NCBI GenBank assembly: GCA_963973975.1
Contig: CAXBCF010000006.1
Location: forward strand, 1 to 64,000
Source of the DNA: UBA1494_A sp963973975
GTDB lineage: Bacteria > Bacteroidota > Bacteroidia > Flavobacteriales_E > Vicingaceae
Length of the DNA: 64,000 nucleotides
Direction of reading: 5' to 3'
Of the stretch, positions 1-8,840 are shown one piece after another (the stretch's first letter is position 1; each line of letters starts with the position of its first letter). A program made the translations under genes and the position numbers. The notes beneath the pieces were generated by a model. The model was not told the origin of the DNA. It made no database searches and saw nothing but the letters and a program-made list of their open reading frames with translations.

Positions 1-71
1 GGTGGCAGGATTCGAACCTGCGACCTCCTGCTCCCAAAGCAGGCGCGATGACCGGGCTACGCTACACCCCG
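1..71 (-). tRNA. tRNA-Pro (anticodon TGG), 3' end cut by window start
   Basis: Read on the minus strand this is a tRNA beginning CGGGGTG at 71. The anticodon loop is TTTGGGA, giving anticodon TGG (proline). The T-arm is GCAGG-TTCGAAT-CCTGC, followed by the first bases of the 3' acceptor strand (CACC). The last three acceptor bases and the discriminator lie before position 1. It is downstream of tRNA-Ser on the same strand with a 65-base AT-rich spacer, so the two are probably co-transcribed. Confidence 0.95.
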
Positions 72-136
72 AAAAATTCATTCTTTTCGGTGCTAAAATG
101 ACCAAAATTCTACCTCAAAAATCAGTAGAAATTCTG

Positions 137-223
137 CGGAGAGAGGGGGATTCGAACCCCCGGAACCCTAACGGGTTCGGCAGTTTAGCAAACTACTGGT
201 TTCAGCCACTCACCCACCTCTCC
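137..223 (-). tRNA. tRNA-Ser (anticodon GCT)
   Basis: The minus-strand sequence folds as a class II tRNA. Acceptor GGAGAGG pairs with TCTCTCC (one G-U pair), the discriminator is G at 137, and the anticodon arm is GTAGT-TTGCTAA-ACTGC, giving GCT for AGC/AGU serine codons. A long variable arm lies before the T-arm GGGGG-TTCGAAT-CCCCC. CCA is not encoded. It is the first gene of a tRNA-Ser/tRNA-Pro unit. Confidence 0.96.
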
Positions 224-234
224 AAACGGGACGA

Positions 235-242
235 CAAAAGTA
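235..242 (-). promoter_or_regulatory. TAnnTTTG -7 promoter box for the tRNA-Ser/tRNA-Pro unit
   Basis: The minus strand reads TACTTTTG, an exact match to the Bacteroidota -7 consensus TAnnTTTG. It ends 12 bases before the mature 5' end of tRNA-Ser, which leaves room for a very short leader. No clear -33 TTTG is visible at the usual spacing. Confidence 0.6.
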
Positions 243-348
243 ATAAGGATATTTGATTTGGTAAATAAAAACCCAAATATTATTCAAAATAATTTATCCA
301 TCCTTTATTGTGTCAAATCTAAGTTTTTAAGTGATGAGCAGAAACAAG

Positions 349-381
349 AAGTCCTTTGAAATATAAGCTTTCAAAGGACTT
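349..381 (-). terminator. Strong hairpin downstream of the M16 peptidase genes
   Basis: Perfect 13-bp stem AAGTCCTTTGAAA / TTTCAAAGGACTT with a 7-base loop, 21 bases beyond the stop codon of the minus-strand gene ending at 403. The bases after the stem on the minus strand are only moderately T-rich (CTTGTTTC), so it may end transcription or protect the mRNA 3' end. Confidence 0.6.
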
Positions 382-402
382 CATTCCATTTACTTCTAGT
401 TA

Positions 403-2484
403 CTACTTCTCAATCTCAAATTCTGAAGCATCAATCTTATCGTTTAATTTTACTTCGTTTACATCAACTTCAAATTTCATTGGTCCTTGTGAAGAAACCA
501 TTTTATGTGGAAATTGAACTTTCTTCACAGCTTTATAATCTGAATAGACCGTTACTTCCTGCAAGTCTCCCATTTCCGAAGGCTCAATAGATTCATCAGC
601 AACCTTATACCCTGTTTTAACAGAATAATAATCAGTGTGCTTTTTACCTGAAGGTGAAACTACTTCAACAACATAAGTCTCTTCCTTGAACTTGGTATCA
701 ATTCCTTTCAATTCAAGCTTGAAATCAGAATTAAGGTAAGCTAACTCTGGAAAAATCATGGTTTCGTACTTCATGTCATTTAGTTGATCTTTTTCCATTA
801 ATTCCTTACCGCGCATGGTAACCGTCTGTCCTTCTACTCCATTGTAAACAACCTTTTGAACTACTTGTGGACCTGCAGTAATAGCTGACTTATATTTATT
901 AGGTTGTACATAGCTTTCAGTTAAAGACATACTCATTCCTTGAACAGAAACAGCCATTTCCTTTTTCAAAGATGTGATCTTTGAAAGTGCTTTCTCTCCT
1001 CCAATTTTCTCAATATAGGCTTGAATCACTTTCTCAGCAGTCATTCCCTCTGGAGCGGGTTCTAAAGTGGTTTCACGAGCTTCATTACCGTATGAGTCAT
1101 AGAAGTTCAACCCTCCAGTTGGGCTTAACTGCTTAATCTTTTCAGCCACTTCTTCTTGGTTTCCTACAATCAAAATATAGCCATTCATTGGCTTGATGTA
1201 TTTATTAGAAATTTCTTTCACATCTTCTAAAGTCACTGCTGCAATGTTTTTCAAATAGTTGGCATAGTAATCAGGAGATAAATTGTATTTTTCAATATTG
1301 ATTGCAAAACGAGCCTTTGTTTGAGGATTTTCTAAGCCAATTGCAAAAGTTCCAGTTTGATAATTTTTAATGGTTTTCAACTCATCCTCTGTTATTTCTC
1401 CTTTTCGCATGTTCATCAACTCATCCATCATCTCTTTTAAAGCGCTGTCGGTTACTTCATTTCTAACTTTTGCACTTGCAGTAAATGAGCCTACCAACTC
1501 ATCAGAATTGATTGAAGAACCTGCTCCATATGTATAAGAATGCTCTTCTCTTAGGTTTAAGTTCAATTTTGATACGAATCCACCACCTAAAATTCCGTTA
1601 GTAATGCTCGCTTTTATAGCATCTTCACTTCCTGGTTGCAAATCAATGGTATTAAATACAGAAACAACTGATTGAACAGCTCCCGGCTTATTGACAAACG
1701 CCACTTGCGTCATTTTTGGCTTTTCAGGAAAATCATAGGTGTGTGTTGGCACTTCCTCTTTTTTCCAATCACCAAAGTATTTTTCAATAAGCGTTTTTGC
1801 TTCTTTTAAGTCAATGTCGCCCACTACAGCTAAGTAAGAAACGTTTGGCTTGAAATACGTTTGGTAGTAATTGGTAGCATCTTCTAAAGTGATGTTTTCA
1901 ATCGTCTCTTCTGTACTTATTTCACCGTATGGATGATTTTTTCCATACAACAATACTTTTCGAACGTTTCTAGCAATTGCATCCGGATCATCTTTTTCAG
2001 TTTGAATTCCTGAAATGTATTGTTTTTTAAGTTTTGCTAATTCTTCTTCTTTGAATTCAGAATTTTTAACCGCATCGGCCATTATTTCCAAAAGCTTCGT
2101 TTGGTGTTTCTTTAAGGAAGAAGCAAATATTGAAGTAGCAGAAGTAAAAAATCGAGCACCAATAAAATCTACTTCAAAGTTCAACTCGTCTTTTGTTCTG
2201 TTTTTTGTTCCTTTCGACAATAAATCTCCTGCAATGTCAGCTGTTCCAGTTTTATCGCCTTCTTTTATGGGATCAATGTCTAACTGCAATGAGAAAGCCA
2301 CTTGAGGTAACTTGTGGTTCTCTACTACAAAGACTTTCAATCCATTTTCCAATGTGAAACTTTGAGTTTCGCCCAAATCAATTTTTGGAACAGGACCTGC
2401 CTCTGGCATTACGCTTCGGTCTACTTGAGCCATTACAAAACCGCTCATTAATAGTAAAACCAAGTTTAAATATATCTTTTTCAT
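403..2484 (-). CDS. M16-family (insulinase-like) protein lacking the zinc motif, with C-terminal extension
   Basis: 693-residue exported protein with a signal peptide ending near VMAQ (residues 1-20). Residues about 35-480 have the two-module M16 fold: an N-terminal segment resembling mitochondrial processing peptidase subunits and the R/Y-rich C-terminal module. The catalytic HxxEH is missing; the equivalent position reads AGDLLSKGTKNR, so it should be the non-catalytic partner, as in paired bacterial M16 proteins. Residues about 500-693 form an extra domain that resembles LolA/outer-membrane lipoprotein-sorting-like beta-sheets; this assignment is tentative. It lies 35 bases downstream of an M16 gene with an intact HxxEH, so the two probably form a periplasmic heterodimer. 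Confidence 0.85.
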   Translation of the reverse strand: MKKIYLNLVLLLMSGFVMAQVDRSVMPEAGPVPKIDLGETQSFTLENGLKVFVVENHKLPQVAFSLQLDIDPIKEGDKTGTADIAGDLLSKGTKNRTKDELNFEVDFIGARFFTSATSIFASSLKKHQTKLLEIMADAVKNSEFKEEELAKLKKQYISGIQTEKDDPDAIARNVRKVLLYGKNHPYGEISTEETIENITLEDATNYYQTYFKPNVSYLAVVGDIDLKEAKTLIEKYFGDWKKEEVPTHTYDFPEKPKMTQVAFVNKPGAVQSVVSVFNTIDLQPGSEDAIKASITNGILGGGFVSKLNLNLREEHSYTYGAGSSINSDELVGSFTASAKVRNEVTDSALKEMMDELMNMRKGEITEDELKTIKNYQTGTFAIGLENPQTKARFAINIEKYNLSPDYYANYLKNIAAVTLEDVKEISNKYIKPMNGYILIVGNQEEVAEKIKQLSPTGGLNFYDSYGNEARETTLEPAPEGMTAEKVIQAYIEKIGGEKALSKITSLKKEMAVSVQGMSMSLTESYVQPNKYKSAITAGPQVVQKVVYNGVEGQTVTMRGKELMEKDQLNDMKYETMIFPELAYLNSDFKLELKGIDTKFKEETYVVEVVSPSGKKHTDYYSVKTGYKVADESIEPSEMGDLQEVTVYSDYKAVKKVQFPHKMVSSQGPMKFEVDVNEVKLNDKIDASEFEIEK

Positions 2485-2519
2485 CTTTTTTATTTCTTTA
2501 GATAATAATTAATGAGTTA

Positions 2520-3851
2520 TTAATTGCTTTTTTGAGATTTTGGTAAATAATACAAAACCACTCGATTTTCATCGTTTAAGTATTTATTAGCAACTTTTTT
2601 AATGTCTTCTCTGCTCACTTTCATGTAGCGATCTATCTCTGTGTTGATCAGATTGGCATCACCATAATAAACATGGTAATTAGCTAAGTTCTCTGCCAAT
2701 CCTTGAACTCTAGAGTTTCCACTGATAAAATCATTTTCAACTTGATTTTGAAGCTTTTTAAATTCTTTTTCAGAAATAAGTTCGGTTTTCACCTTTCCGA
2801 TTTCTTCATTCATCGCTTCTTCTAATTCCATTGGAGCAACACCCATGTTGGTAATACCAAACATTAAAGCCAATCCCGGATCTTCTGTTGGCAAAGGAAA
2901 AGCACCTACAAACACAGCTTTTTGCTTCTCGTCTTTTATCACTTTTTGAAATCTTGAGCTTTCACCTTGAGAAAGTAATTGAGAAAGCAAACTCATTGCA
3001 TAGAAATCTTCAGTTCCTTGAGCAGGCATATGGTAACCCATAATTACAGCTGGCAATTGAATGTTGTCATAAACCGTGTCTCTTACTTCAGCTGTTTTCT
3101 TAGGCTCTACAATGTCAGGTCTTGGAATTTCTTTCGTTCCTTTTGGAATTGATCCAAAATATTCTTTAACCCATTTTTTTGTCTGGTCAATATCAATATC
3201 TCCTGCAATTGAAAGAGTTGCATTGTTGGGAACATAAAAAGTCTTGTAAAAATCCATGAACTCAGACAATTCAGCTTGGTTGATGTATTCTGGAGAACCA
3301 CCCGGTGTCCAACGATAAGGATGCTCTACAAAAGCATGTCCGAAAGTTTCATTTAGAATAGAACCGTATGGAGTATTTTCATTTCGTTGCTTCAACTCTT
3401 CTTTCACAACCCCTCTTTGAGTTTCTACTCCTTCATTGTCAATTTTTGCATGCAACATGCGTTCAGATTCGAGCCACAAACCGAGTTTCAACTGATTGGA
3501 AGGAAGCACTTCATAGTAAAATGTTCTGTCGAAAGAAGTATTGGCATTCAACACTCCACCATTTCCTTGAACAATTTTAAAGAACTCACCTCTTTTAATG
3601 TTTTCTGAACCTTCAAAAAGCAAATGCTCGAAAAAATGAGCAAACCCAGTTCTTTCTGGATCTTCATTTTTTGAACCCACATGGTACAATACAGAAACAG
3701 CTACAATCGGTGTACTGTTGTCTTTGTGTAAGATTACATGTAAGCCGTTAGGCAAATCATATTCTTCAAAGGTTATTTTTTTTACTCCTTTTTGCGCAAA
3801 GGAACCAAATGCCACCATCAAGGCAAATGCAAATAGAATCTTTCTTTTCAT
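2520..3851 (-). CDS. M16-family zinc metallopeptidase (catalytic subunit)
   Basis: 443 residues with a signal peptide (MKRKILFAFALMVAFGSFAQ). The inverted zinc motif HFFEH is at residues 72-76 and the downstream glutamate ligand is in KEEL near 151-152, so this member should be active. The second M16 module follows from about residue 200. M16 enzymes cut peptides inside a closed chamber formed by two halves. This single-length protein probably pairs with the zinc-less M16 protein encoded immediately downstream. Likely substrates are periplasmic peptides, but the sequence does not identify them. Confidence 0.9.
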   Translation of the reverse strand: MKRKILFAFALMVAFGSFAQKGVKKITFEEYDLPNGLHVILHKDNSTPIVAVSVLYHVGSKNEDPERTGFAHFFEHLLFEGSENIKRGEFFKIVQGNGGVLNANTSFDRTFYYEVLPSNQLKLGLWLESERMLHAKIDNEGVETQRGVVKEELKQRNENTPYGSILNETFGHAFVEHPYRWTPGGSPEYINQAELSEFMDFYKTFYVPNNATLSIAGDIDIDQTKKWVKEYFGSIPKGTKEIPRPDIVEPKKTAEVRDTVYDNIQLPAVIMGYHMPAQGTEDFYAMSLLSQLLSQGESSRFQKVIKDEKQKAVFVGAFPLPTEDPGLALMFGITNMGVAPMELEEAMNEEIGKVKTELISEKEFKKLQNQVENDFISGNSRVQGLAENLANYHVYYGDANLINTEIDRYMKVSREDIKKVANKYLNDENRVVLYYLPKSQKSN

Positions 3852-3942
3852 ATTTATAATTTTAAGATTCCGAAATTACAAAATTCACCAACTTAGTTCC
3901 AAATCAAATTGATTAAAGGTAATCTAATGCGATAAATGGTTG

Positions 3943-4716
3943 CTACAGCTTAATCGTTAAGCCGTCATATGAGAGCTGAATATTCGAAGGTAGGATCTGT
4001 GCTACTTCTTCGTGCTTTCCCATGTAATGACTGATGTGTGTAAAGTAGGTCATCTTTGGTTTTAGTTCATTCACCAACTCAATGGCTTCTTCTAAATTAA
4101 AATGAGAAATATGCTTTTCCTTTCTAAGACAATTTAAAATTAACACGTCTAGGTTATGTAATTTCTCTTTTTCACCTTCAGCAATGTAATTTGCATCGGT
4201 AACATAAGCAAAATTGTCAATTCTAAACCCCTTAACAGGCATTTGATAGTGAAGTACATCAATGGGAACAAATTCAATCCCATGAACTTTAAAGGGAGTA
4301 GTTTCAATGGTATTAAGCTGTACTTTTGGAATACCAGGATACTTTAAATCAGCAAAAATATAGGAGTATTCTCGTTTCAAAGCTTCCTGAACTGCCTCGC
4401 TTGCATAAACTTCCATGTCCTTTCCACTTCTGTAGTTGAAAGGACGAATATCATCCATTCCCGCTAAATGGTCTTTGTGCTCATGGGTAAAAACTACTGC
4501 ATCAAGGGTTTTGACATTATTTCGAAGCATTTGCTCTCGAAAATCTGGACCAGTATCTACAACAATGTGAATTCCATTGTATTTAATAAGTATAGATGAA
4601 CGCAGACGAGTATCTTTTAGGTCGGTTGAATTGCAGACAGAGCAATCACAAGTAATAACAGGAACTCCTTGAGATGTTCCGCTTCCTAAAACAACGACTT
4701 CAAAATTTTTACTCAT
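3943..4716 (-). CDS. PhnP-like metallo-beta-lactamase-fold hydrolase
   Basis: 257-residue cytoplasmic protein with the metallo-beta-lactamase motif HEHKDH at 78-83 (two-metal site), VDTGPD near 53-58 and further ligands near THISH. An N-terminal CDCSVC cluster at residues 23-28 resembles the extra structural zinc site of PhnP, the cyclic-phosphoribosyl phosphodiesterase of phosphonate breakdown. No phosphonate genes are nearby, and Bacteroidota homologues are often annotated only as MBL-fold hydrolases, so the substrate is unknown. Its ATG lies inside the 3' end of the cysteine desulfurase gene (8-base overlap), implying translational coupling. Confidence 0.8.
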   Translation of the reverse strand: MSKNFEVVVLGSGTSQGVPVITCDCSVCNSTDLKDTRLRSSILIKYNGIHIVVDTGPDFREQMLRNNVKTLDAVVFTHEHKDHLAGMDDIRPFNYRSGKDMEVYASEAVQEALKREYSYIFADLKYPGIPKVQLNTIETTPFKVHGIEFVPIDVLHYQMPVKGFRIDNFAYVTDANYIAEGEKEKLHNLDVLILNCLRKEKHISHFNLEEAIELVNELKPKMTYFTHISHYMGKHEEVAQILPSNIQLSYDGLTIKL

Positions 4717-5836
4717 AAATTGATTTCAGAACCGCTACACAGCGATTAACTTCTTCAAATTTATTAAATCTCCCAAAAGAGAACCTAACAGATGGTCGAT
4801 CCATGGGTGTATTTATTCCTCTTAACACATGAGAACCAATATCTGTTCCCGATGAACAAGCGCTTCCGCCTGAAATACTAATTCCTTCAATGTCTAAATG
4901 GTATAAAAACATTTCGTTCATTGTAGAGGATGGAAAACAAACGTTTAAAACAGTGTAAAGTGAATCTTCAGATTCGCAGTCGCCATTAAATTTCACTTCA
5001 GGAATTGCCTCTGTTAAAGACTGAATCATGTGTTGCTTAATTGATCGAATGTGTTTTTGGTGTTTCTCCAAATTTTCATAAGCTAAATCAAGTGCTTTTG
5101 CTAATCCTACAATTCCGTAAATATTCTCTGTACCTGCACGCATGTTTCGCTCTTGAGCACCACCTGTAATAAATGGCTTAAGCTTAACAGCACTATTGAT
5201 ATAGATAAATCCAATTCCTTTTGGCCCGTTAAATTTATGCGCTGAACAGGTTGCAAAATCAATATTGAGTTCTTTAAAGTCAAATGCATAATGTCCTATT
5301 GTTTGAACCGTATCAGAATGAAAATATGCACTGTATTCTTTACACAAATTACCCACTGCCTCTAGAGAAATCATAGAAGCGATTTCATTGTTTGCGTGCA
5401 TTAAACTCACCAAGGTTTTTTCTTTGGTTTGCAACAATTCTTTTAAGTGATTGAGGTCAACTTTTCCCTTTTCATCAACTTTCACCAATTTAAGTTTAAC
5501 GTTCCTGCTTTGATGAATTTCTTCGGCTGTGTGAAGTACCGCATGGTGTTCTAATGGAGAAGTGATAATTTGAGTAACTCCCAATTCTTCAACAGCGCAC
5601 CTTAGAATCATGTTATCGGCCTCAGTTCCACCTGAAGTAAAAAAGAATTCGGCAGGACTAGCATTAAAATGGGCAGCAATTCTTTTTCTAGCTTTTTCAA
5701 TAATTGAACGAGCTTCTCTTCCATCACGGTGAATGGAAGATGGATTTCCAAAGTTATTTTCCAAAACAGGAATCATTGCAGCAATTACTTCAGGATCAAT
5801 TGGAGTTGTGGCTGCATTATCAAAATATATATTCAT
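4709..5836 (-). CDS. Cysteine desulfurase family protein (NifS/IscS-like)
   Basis: 375 residues of a PLP-dependent class V aminotransferase fold. The start is FDNAATTP, the pyridoxal-phosphate lysine is K201 in SAHKFNGPKG, and the catalytic cysteine is C327 in SGGSACSSGT. The enzyme removes sulfur from L-cysteine as a persulfide for Fe-S cluster or thio-cofactor synthesis. The short loop around the cysteine and the length fit group I (NifS/IscS-like) enzymes. There is no scaffold gene (iscU/sufU) next to it. It is the middle gene of glmM - desulfurase - MBL hydrolase, 16 bases after glmM. Confidence 0.9.
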   Translation of the reverse strand: MNIYFDNAATTPIDPEVIAAMIPVLENNFGNPSSIHRDGREARSIIEKARKRIAAHFNASPAEFFFTSGGTEADNMILRCAVEELGVTQIITSPLEHHAVLHTAEEIHQSRNVKLKLVKVDEKGKVDLNHLKELLQTKEKTLVSLMHANNEIASMISLEAVGNLCKEYSAYFHSDTVQTIGHYAFDFKELNIDFATCSAHKFNGPKGIGFIYINSAVKLKPFITGGAQERNMRAGTENIYGIVGLAKALDLAYENLEKHQKHIRSIKQHMIQSLTEAIPEVKFNGDCESEDSLYTVLNVCFPSSTMNEMFLYHLDIEGISISGGSACSSGTDIGSHVLRGINTPMDRPSVRFSFGRFNKFEEVNRCVAVLKSIYE

Positions 5837-5852
5837 TGGGTTTCTTTAAAAA

Positions 5853-7262
5853 CTAAGCTCTAATTACTTCTAGTATGTCAGATATTATTTTATTGGCAAG
5901 ATAATTCGCAGTGCTTTCTGATTCACTTTCAGCATAAATCCGGATAATTGGTTCGGTATTGGATTTGCGCAAATGCACCCATTCCTTATCGAATTCAATT
6001 TTCACCCCGTCAATGGTGTTAATCGGTTGTTTTTTATAGCGTTCTTGAATTGCCTTCAATACATTATCCACGTTTATACCTGCAGTTAATTCAATTTTAT
6101 TTTTTGAAATGTAATAATCATTATAAGTTGCCCTTAATTCGGAACAAGCTCGTTTAGATTTTCCTTCAAAAGTTGCTAAATGAGATAAAAACAATGCTAT
6201 TCCAACAAGGGCATCTCTTCCATAATGTGATTCAGGATAGATGATTCCACCATTGCCTTCACCACCAATAATTGCATTAACTTCTTTCATCTTATCGACA
6301 ACATTCACCTCCCCTACTGCTGATGCAAAATACTCACAACCAAATTTTTCTGAAACATCTCTTAAAGCTCTACTTGAAGATAAATTACTAACAGTGCTGC
6401 CCTTTGTGTGTTTTAAAACATAGTCAGCAACAGCCACTAATGTATACTCTTCGCCGAACATTTCACCGTCTTCGCAAACAAGTGCTAAGCGATCAACATC
6501 TGGATCAACAACTATTCCCAAGTCGGCATCATTTTGTTTTACTTTTTCAGCAATCTCTGTCAAATTCTCTGGAAGTGGCTCTGGATTGTGTGGAAATTCT
6601 CCATTTGGTACACAATGCATTTCAACAATTTGTTCAACTCCTAAAGCGCGAAGCAAAGCGGGAATAAAAATCCCACCTGTAGAATTAACAGCATCTACAA
6701 CCACTTTAAAGTTTTTACTTTTTATGGCTGCTACATTCACCAATGGCAATGCTAAAACTGCATCAATGTGCTTTTTTAAGTACTCATCACTAGTGGAATA
6801 GATTCCTAATTTACCAACAGTTGCATACTCTATGTTCCCTTTTTCAACAATTGCCAATAAATCTTCACCGTCTTTCGCTGAAATGAACTCCCCTTCTCTA
6901 TTGAGCAATTTTAATGCATTCCACTCTTTTGGATTATGACTCGCAGTGAGAATAATTCCTCCATCAGCATTTTCAAGCTTTACAGCTATCTCAACTGTAG
7001 GAGTTGTTGATAAACCTAAGTCAAGCACATCAATTCCCATTCCTTGTAAGCTACCAATCACCAAATGATTGAGCATCTCACCACTAATTCTTGCATCTCG
7101 ACCAATTACCACTTTAAGTTTAGAATTGCTCGATTCATTGTTTAATTTGAGCCAAGTTGCATACGCTGAAGTAAACTTGACGATATCCTCGGGACTTAAA
7201 TTCAATCCTGCTTCACCCCCAACTGTTCCTCTAATTCCTGATATTGATTTTATTAATGCCAT
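5853..7262 (-). CDS. glmM: Phosphoglucosamine mutase GlmM
   Basis: 469 residues of the alpha-D-phosphohexomutase family. The phosphoserine loop is TASHNPKEW (S108), the Mg2+ loop is DPDVDR (around 250), the sugar-binding loop is GEGNGG (around 340), and the phosphate-binding loop near the C-terminus contains RKSNTEPIIRIY. It interconverts glucosamine-6-phosphate and glucosamine-1-phosphate for UDP-GlcNAc, peptidoglycan and LPS. The KEW after the active serine (instead of a shorter loop) fits Bacteroidota GlmM. It heads an operon with the cysteine desulfurase and MBL hydrolase; a TACTTTTG box lies 19 bases upstream of the ATG. Confidence 0.9.
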   Translation of the reverse strand: MALIKSISGIRGTVGGEAGLNLSPEDIVKFTSAYATWLKLNNESSNSKLKVVIGRDARISGEMLNHLVIGSLQGMGIDVLDLGLSTTPTVEIAVKLENADGGIILTASHNPKEWNALKLLNREGEFISAKDGEDLLAIVEKGNIEYATVGKLGIYSTSDEYLKKHIDAVLALPLVNVAAIKSKNFKVVVDAVNSTGGIFIPALLRALGVEQIVEMHCVPNGEFPHNPEPLPENLTEIAEKVKQNDADLGIVVDPDVDRLALVCEDGEMFGEEYTLVAVADYVLKHTKGSTVSNLSSSRALRDVSEKFGCEYFASAVGEVNVVDKMKEVNAIIGGEGNGGIIYPESHYGRDALVGIALFLSHLATFEGKSKRACSELRATYNDYYISKNKIELTAGINVDNVLKAIQERYKKQPINTIDGVKIEFDKEWVHLRKSNTEPIIRIYAESESESTANYLANKIISDILEVIRA

Positions 7263-7280
7263 TCAATCGTTAATTTTGCG

Positions 7281-7288
7281 CAAAAGTA
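7281..7288 (-). promoter_or_regulatory. TAnnTTTG box of the glmM operon
   Basis: Minus-strand TACTTTTG whose G is 19 bases from the glmM ATG. A TTG lies about 21 bases further upstream, roughly where a -33 element would be expected. It faces away from the TPR-operon promoter about 110 bases to the right. Confidence 0.6.
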
Positions 7289-7392
7289 GCAAAAATGAAA
7301 CTTTGGCTACAACTATTCTTTTTATACTAATGCTTGTTAATTTCTTTGTGGATAATAATTAGCTGGCGAATTTTGCGCGGCTATTTTTTTTG

Positions 7393-7400
7393 CAACTTTG
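7393..7400 (+). promoter_or_regulatory. Imperfect -7 box (CAACTTTG) of the TPR-comA-aroE operon
   Basis: CAACTTTG differs from TAnnTTTG only at the first base. A start site a few bases downstream would begin the mRNA near 7405, before the ATG at 7425. That argues against using the in-frame TTG at 7398. Confidence 0.4.
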
Positions 7401-7424
7401 TATAGCAATCATAAATTCTCCTCT

Positions 7425-8837
7425 ATGGAAAACGAATTTGATTATCATCCAGATGAAGGCTTCTCTTTAACCTTGGTTAAAAAATTTGAAGAAATGCTGT
7501 TTCATAAAGAAATACTCTTCTTTGATGTGGAAGAATTTGAAGACTTGTTGGATTATTACAACAGCAAAAATAATTTCACAAGAGCCTTAGAAGTTGTTAA
7601 ACATGCACTGCTTCAACATCCAAAATCGGGCAGCCTTCTACTGAGCTGCGCTCAAGTATATGTTGCCATTCACAAGCCACAAGAAGCGCTGCGCTACTTG
7701 CAAATGGCTGAAAATGTTGAGCCTTTTAACCGCGATTTATTTTATACTAAAGCTTCAATTTTTAGTCAATTAAGAAAATCTGAAAAAGCAATAGATAATT
7801 ATAAAAAAGCGCTAGACTATGCAGATGATTTCGAAAAAGAAGACATTTTGTTGCAATTAGCTTTTGAATTCGAAAATTCCAATGATTATGAGCATGCGCT
7901 TATTCATTTAAAAGAAGTATTGGAGTTAAATCCCGAAAATGAAACGGCACTTTACGAAGTTGGTTTTTGCTACGACTTTTCAGGAAAAATTGAAGATGGC
8001 AAAACCTATTTTTCAGAATTCGTTGATCGATATCCATATTCCTACATCGCTTGGTATAACTTGGGAATTACCTTCAGTAAATTAGAACTCTACGAAAAAG
8101 CCATTTCTTGTTTTGATTTTGCTATTGCCATCAACGAAGACTTTCCTACCTCCTATTTTAATAAAGCTCACGCTCTCAGTCAACTTGAAAAGTATCAAGA
8201 AGCGATTGAATGCTATGAAGAAACCTTAAAATTTGAGGAAAATGATGCTTTGAGTTATTATTACATCGGTGAAAACCTCGAAAAATTAGAAGATTATTCA
8301 AAAGCAATTTACTATTATAAAGTAGCAATCGATTTAGATGAATTTCTTTCTGATGCTTGGTTAGGCGTTGCTTCTTGCTTTTTCGAATTAAATCAAGATT
8401 TAGACAGTTTGCACTATGTTCAAAAAGCATTGGATTGCGATGAAATGAATTCAAATGCATACTACATGCTTGGTGATGTGAATGTAGCTTTGGGACTCTA
8501 CGAAAAAGCACTCTCTGCCTATGAAAAAGTATTAGAGTTGGAAGAAGATCATCCTGAAATACTCACCGATCTAGCAACAACTTGTTCGCATTTAGAACAA
8601 TACGATACTGCAATGGAATATTTTGTACTTGGAGTGAAAACCCAGCCCGATAACGCCAAGTTATTATATAACTTTGTCGCGTTTCTTCTTAAAAAAGAAG
8701 ATTTAATAAATGCCCTTTTTTACTTGGATATTGCACTTAAAAATCATTACGACCAACACAACGAACTATTTGATGTTTATGCAGATGCGATTTTTAATCC
8801 CCAAGTATTAGAGCTTTTAGCCTATTACAAAAAGTAA
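7425..8837 (+). CDS. Tetratricopeptide repeat protein
   Basis: 470-residue cytoplasmic protein made of about ten to eleven TPR units of 34 residues from residue 45 onward. The repeats carry the usual W/L-G-Y-A-F-A-P pattern, for example AIDNYKKALDYA and AIECYEETLKFEEND. There is no signal peptide or membrane segment. TPR arrays act as protein-binding scaffolds; the partner cannot be inferred. I chose ATG 7425 over an in-frame TTG at 7398 because the TTG sits inside the likely -7 box. The gene ends 3 bases before comA, so it is the first gene of a five-gene operon. Confidence 0.85.
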   Translation: MENEFDYHPDEGFSLTLVKKFEEMLFHKEILFFDVEEFEDLLDYYNSKNNFTRALEVVKHALLQHPKSGSLLLSCAQVYVAIHKPQEALRYLQMAENVEPFNRDLFYTKASIFSQLRKSEKAIDNYKKALDYADDFEKEDILLQLAFEFENSNDYEHALIHLKEVLELNPENETALYEVGFCYDFSGKIEDGKTYFSEFVDRYPYSYIAWYNLGITFSKLELYEKAISCFDFAIAINEDFPTSYFNKAHALSQLEKYQEAIECYEETLKFEENDALSYYYIGENLEKLEDYSKAIYYYKVAIDLDEFLSDAWLGVASCFFELNQDLDSLHYVQKALDCDEMNSNAYYMLGDVNVALGLYEKALSAYEKVLELEEDHPEILTDLATTCSHLEQYDTAMEYFVLGVKTQPDNAKLLYNFVAFLLKKEDLINALFYLDIALKNHYDQHNELFDVYADAIFNPQVLELLAYYKK

Positions 8838-8840
8838 CAC

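Noticed and set aside
2..256. An 84-codon plus-strand reading frame at the window start
   Set aside because: It runs through two clear tRNA genes on the minus strand and has no protein-like composition.
3943..4716. MBL hydrolase as a beta-lactamase or RNase Z
   Set aside because: N-terminal CDCSVC cluster and length fit the PhnP-like group, and there is no RNase Z exosite region or lactamase signal peptide.
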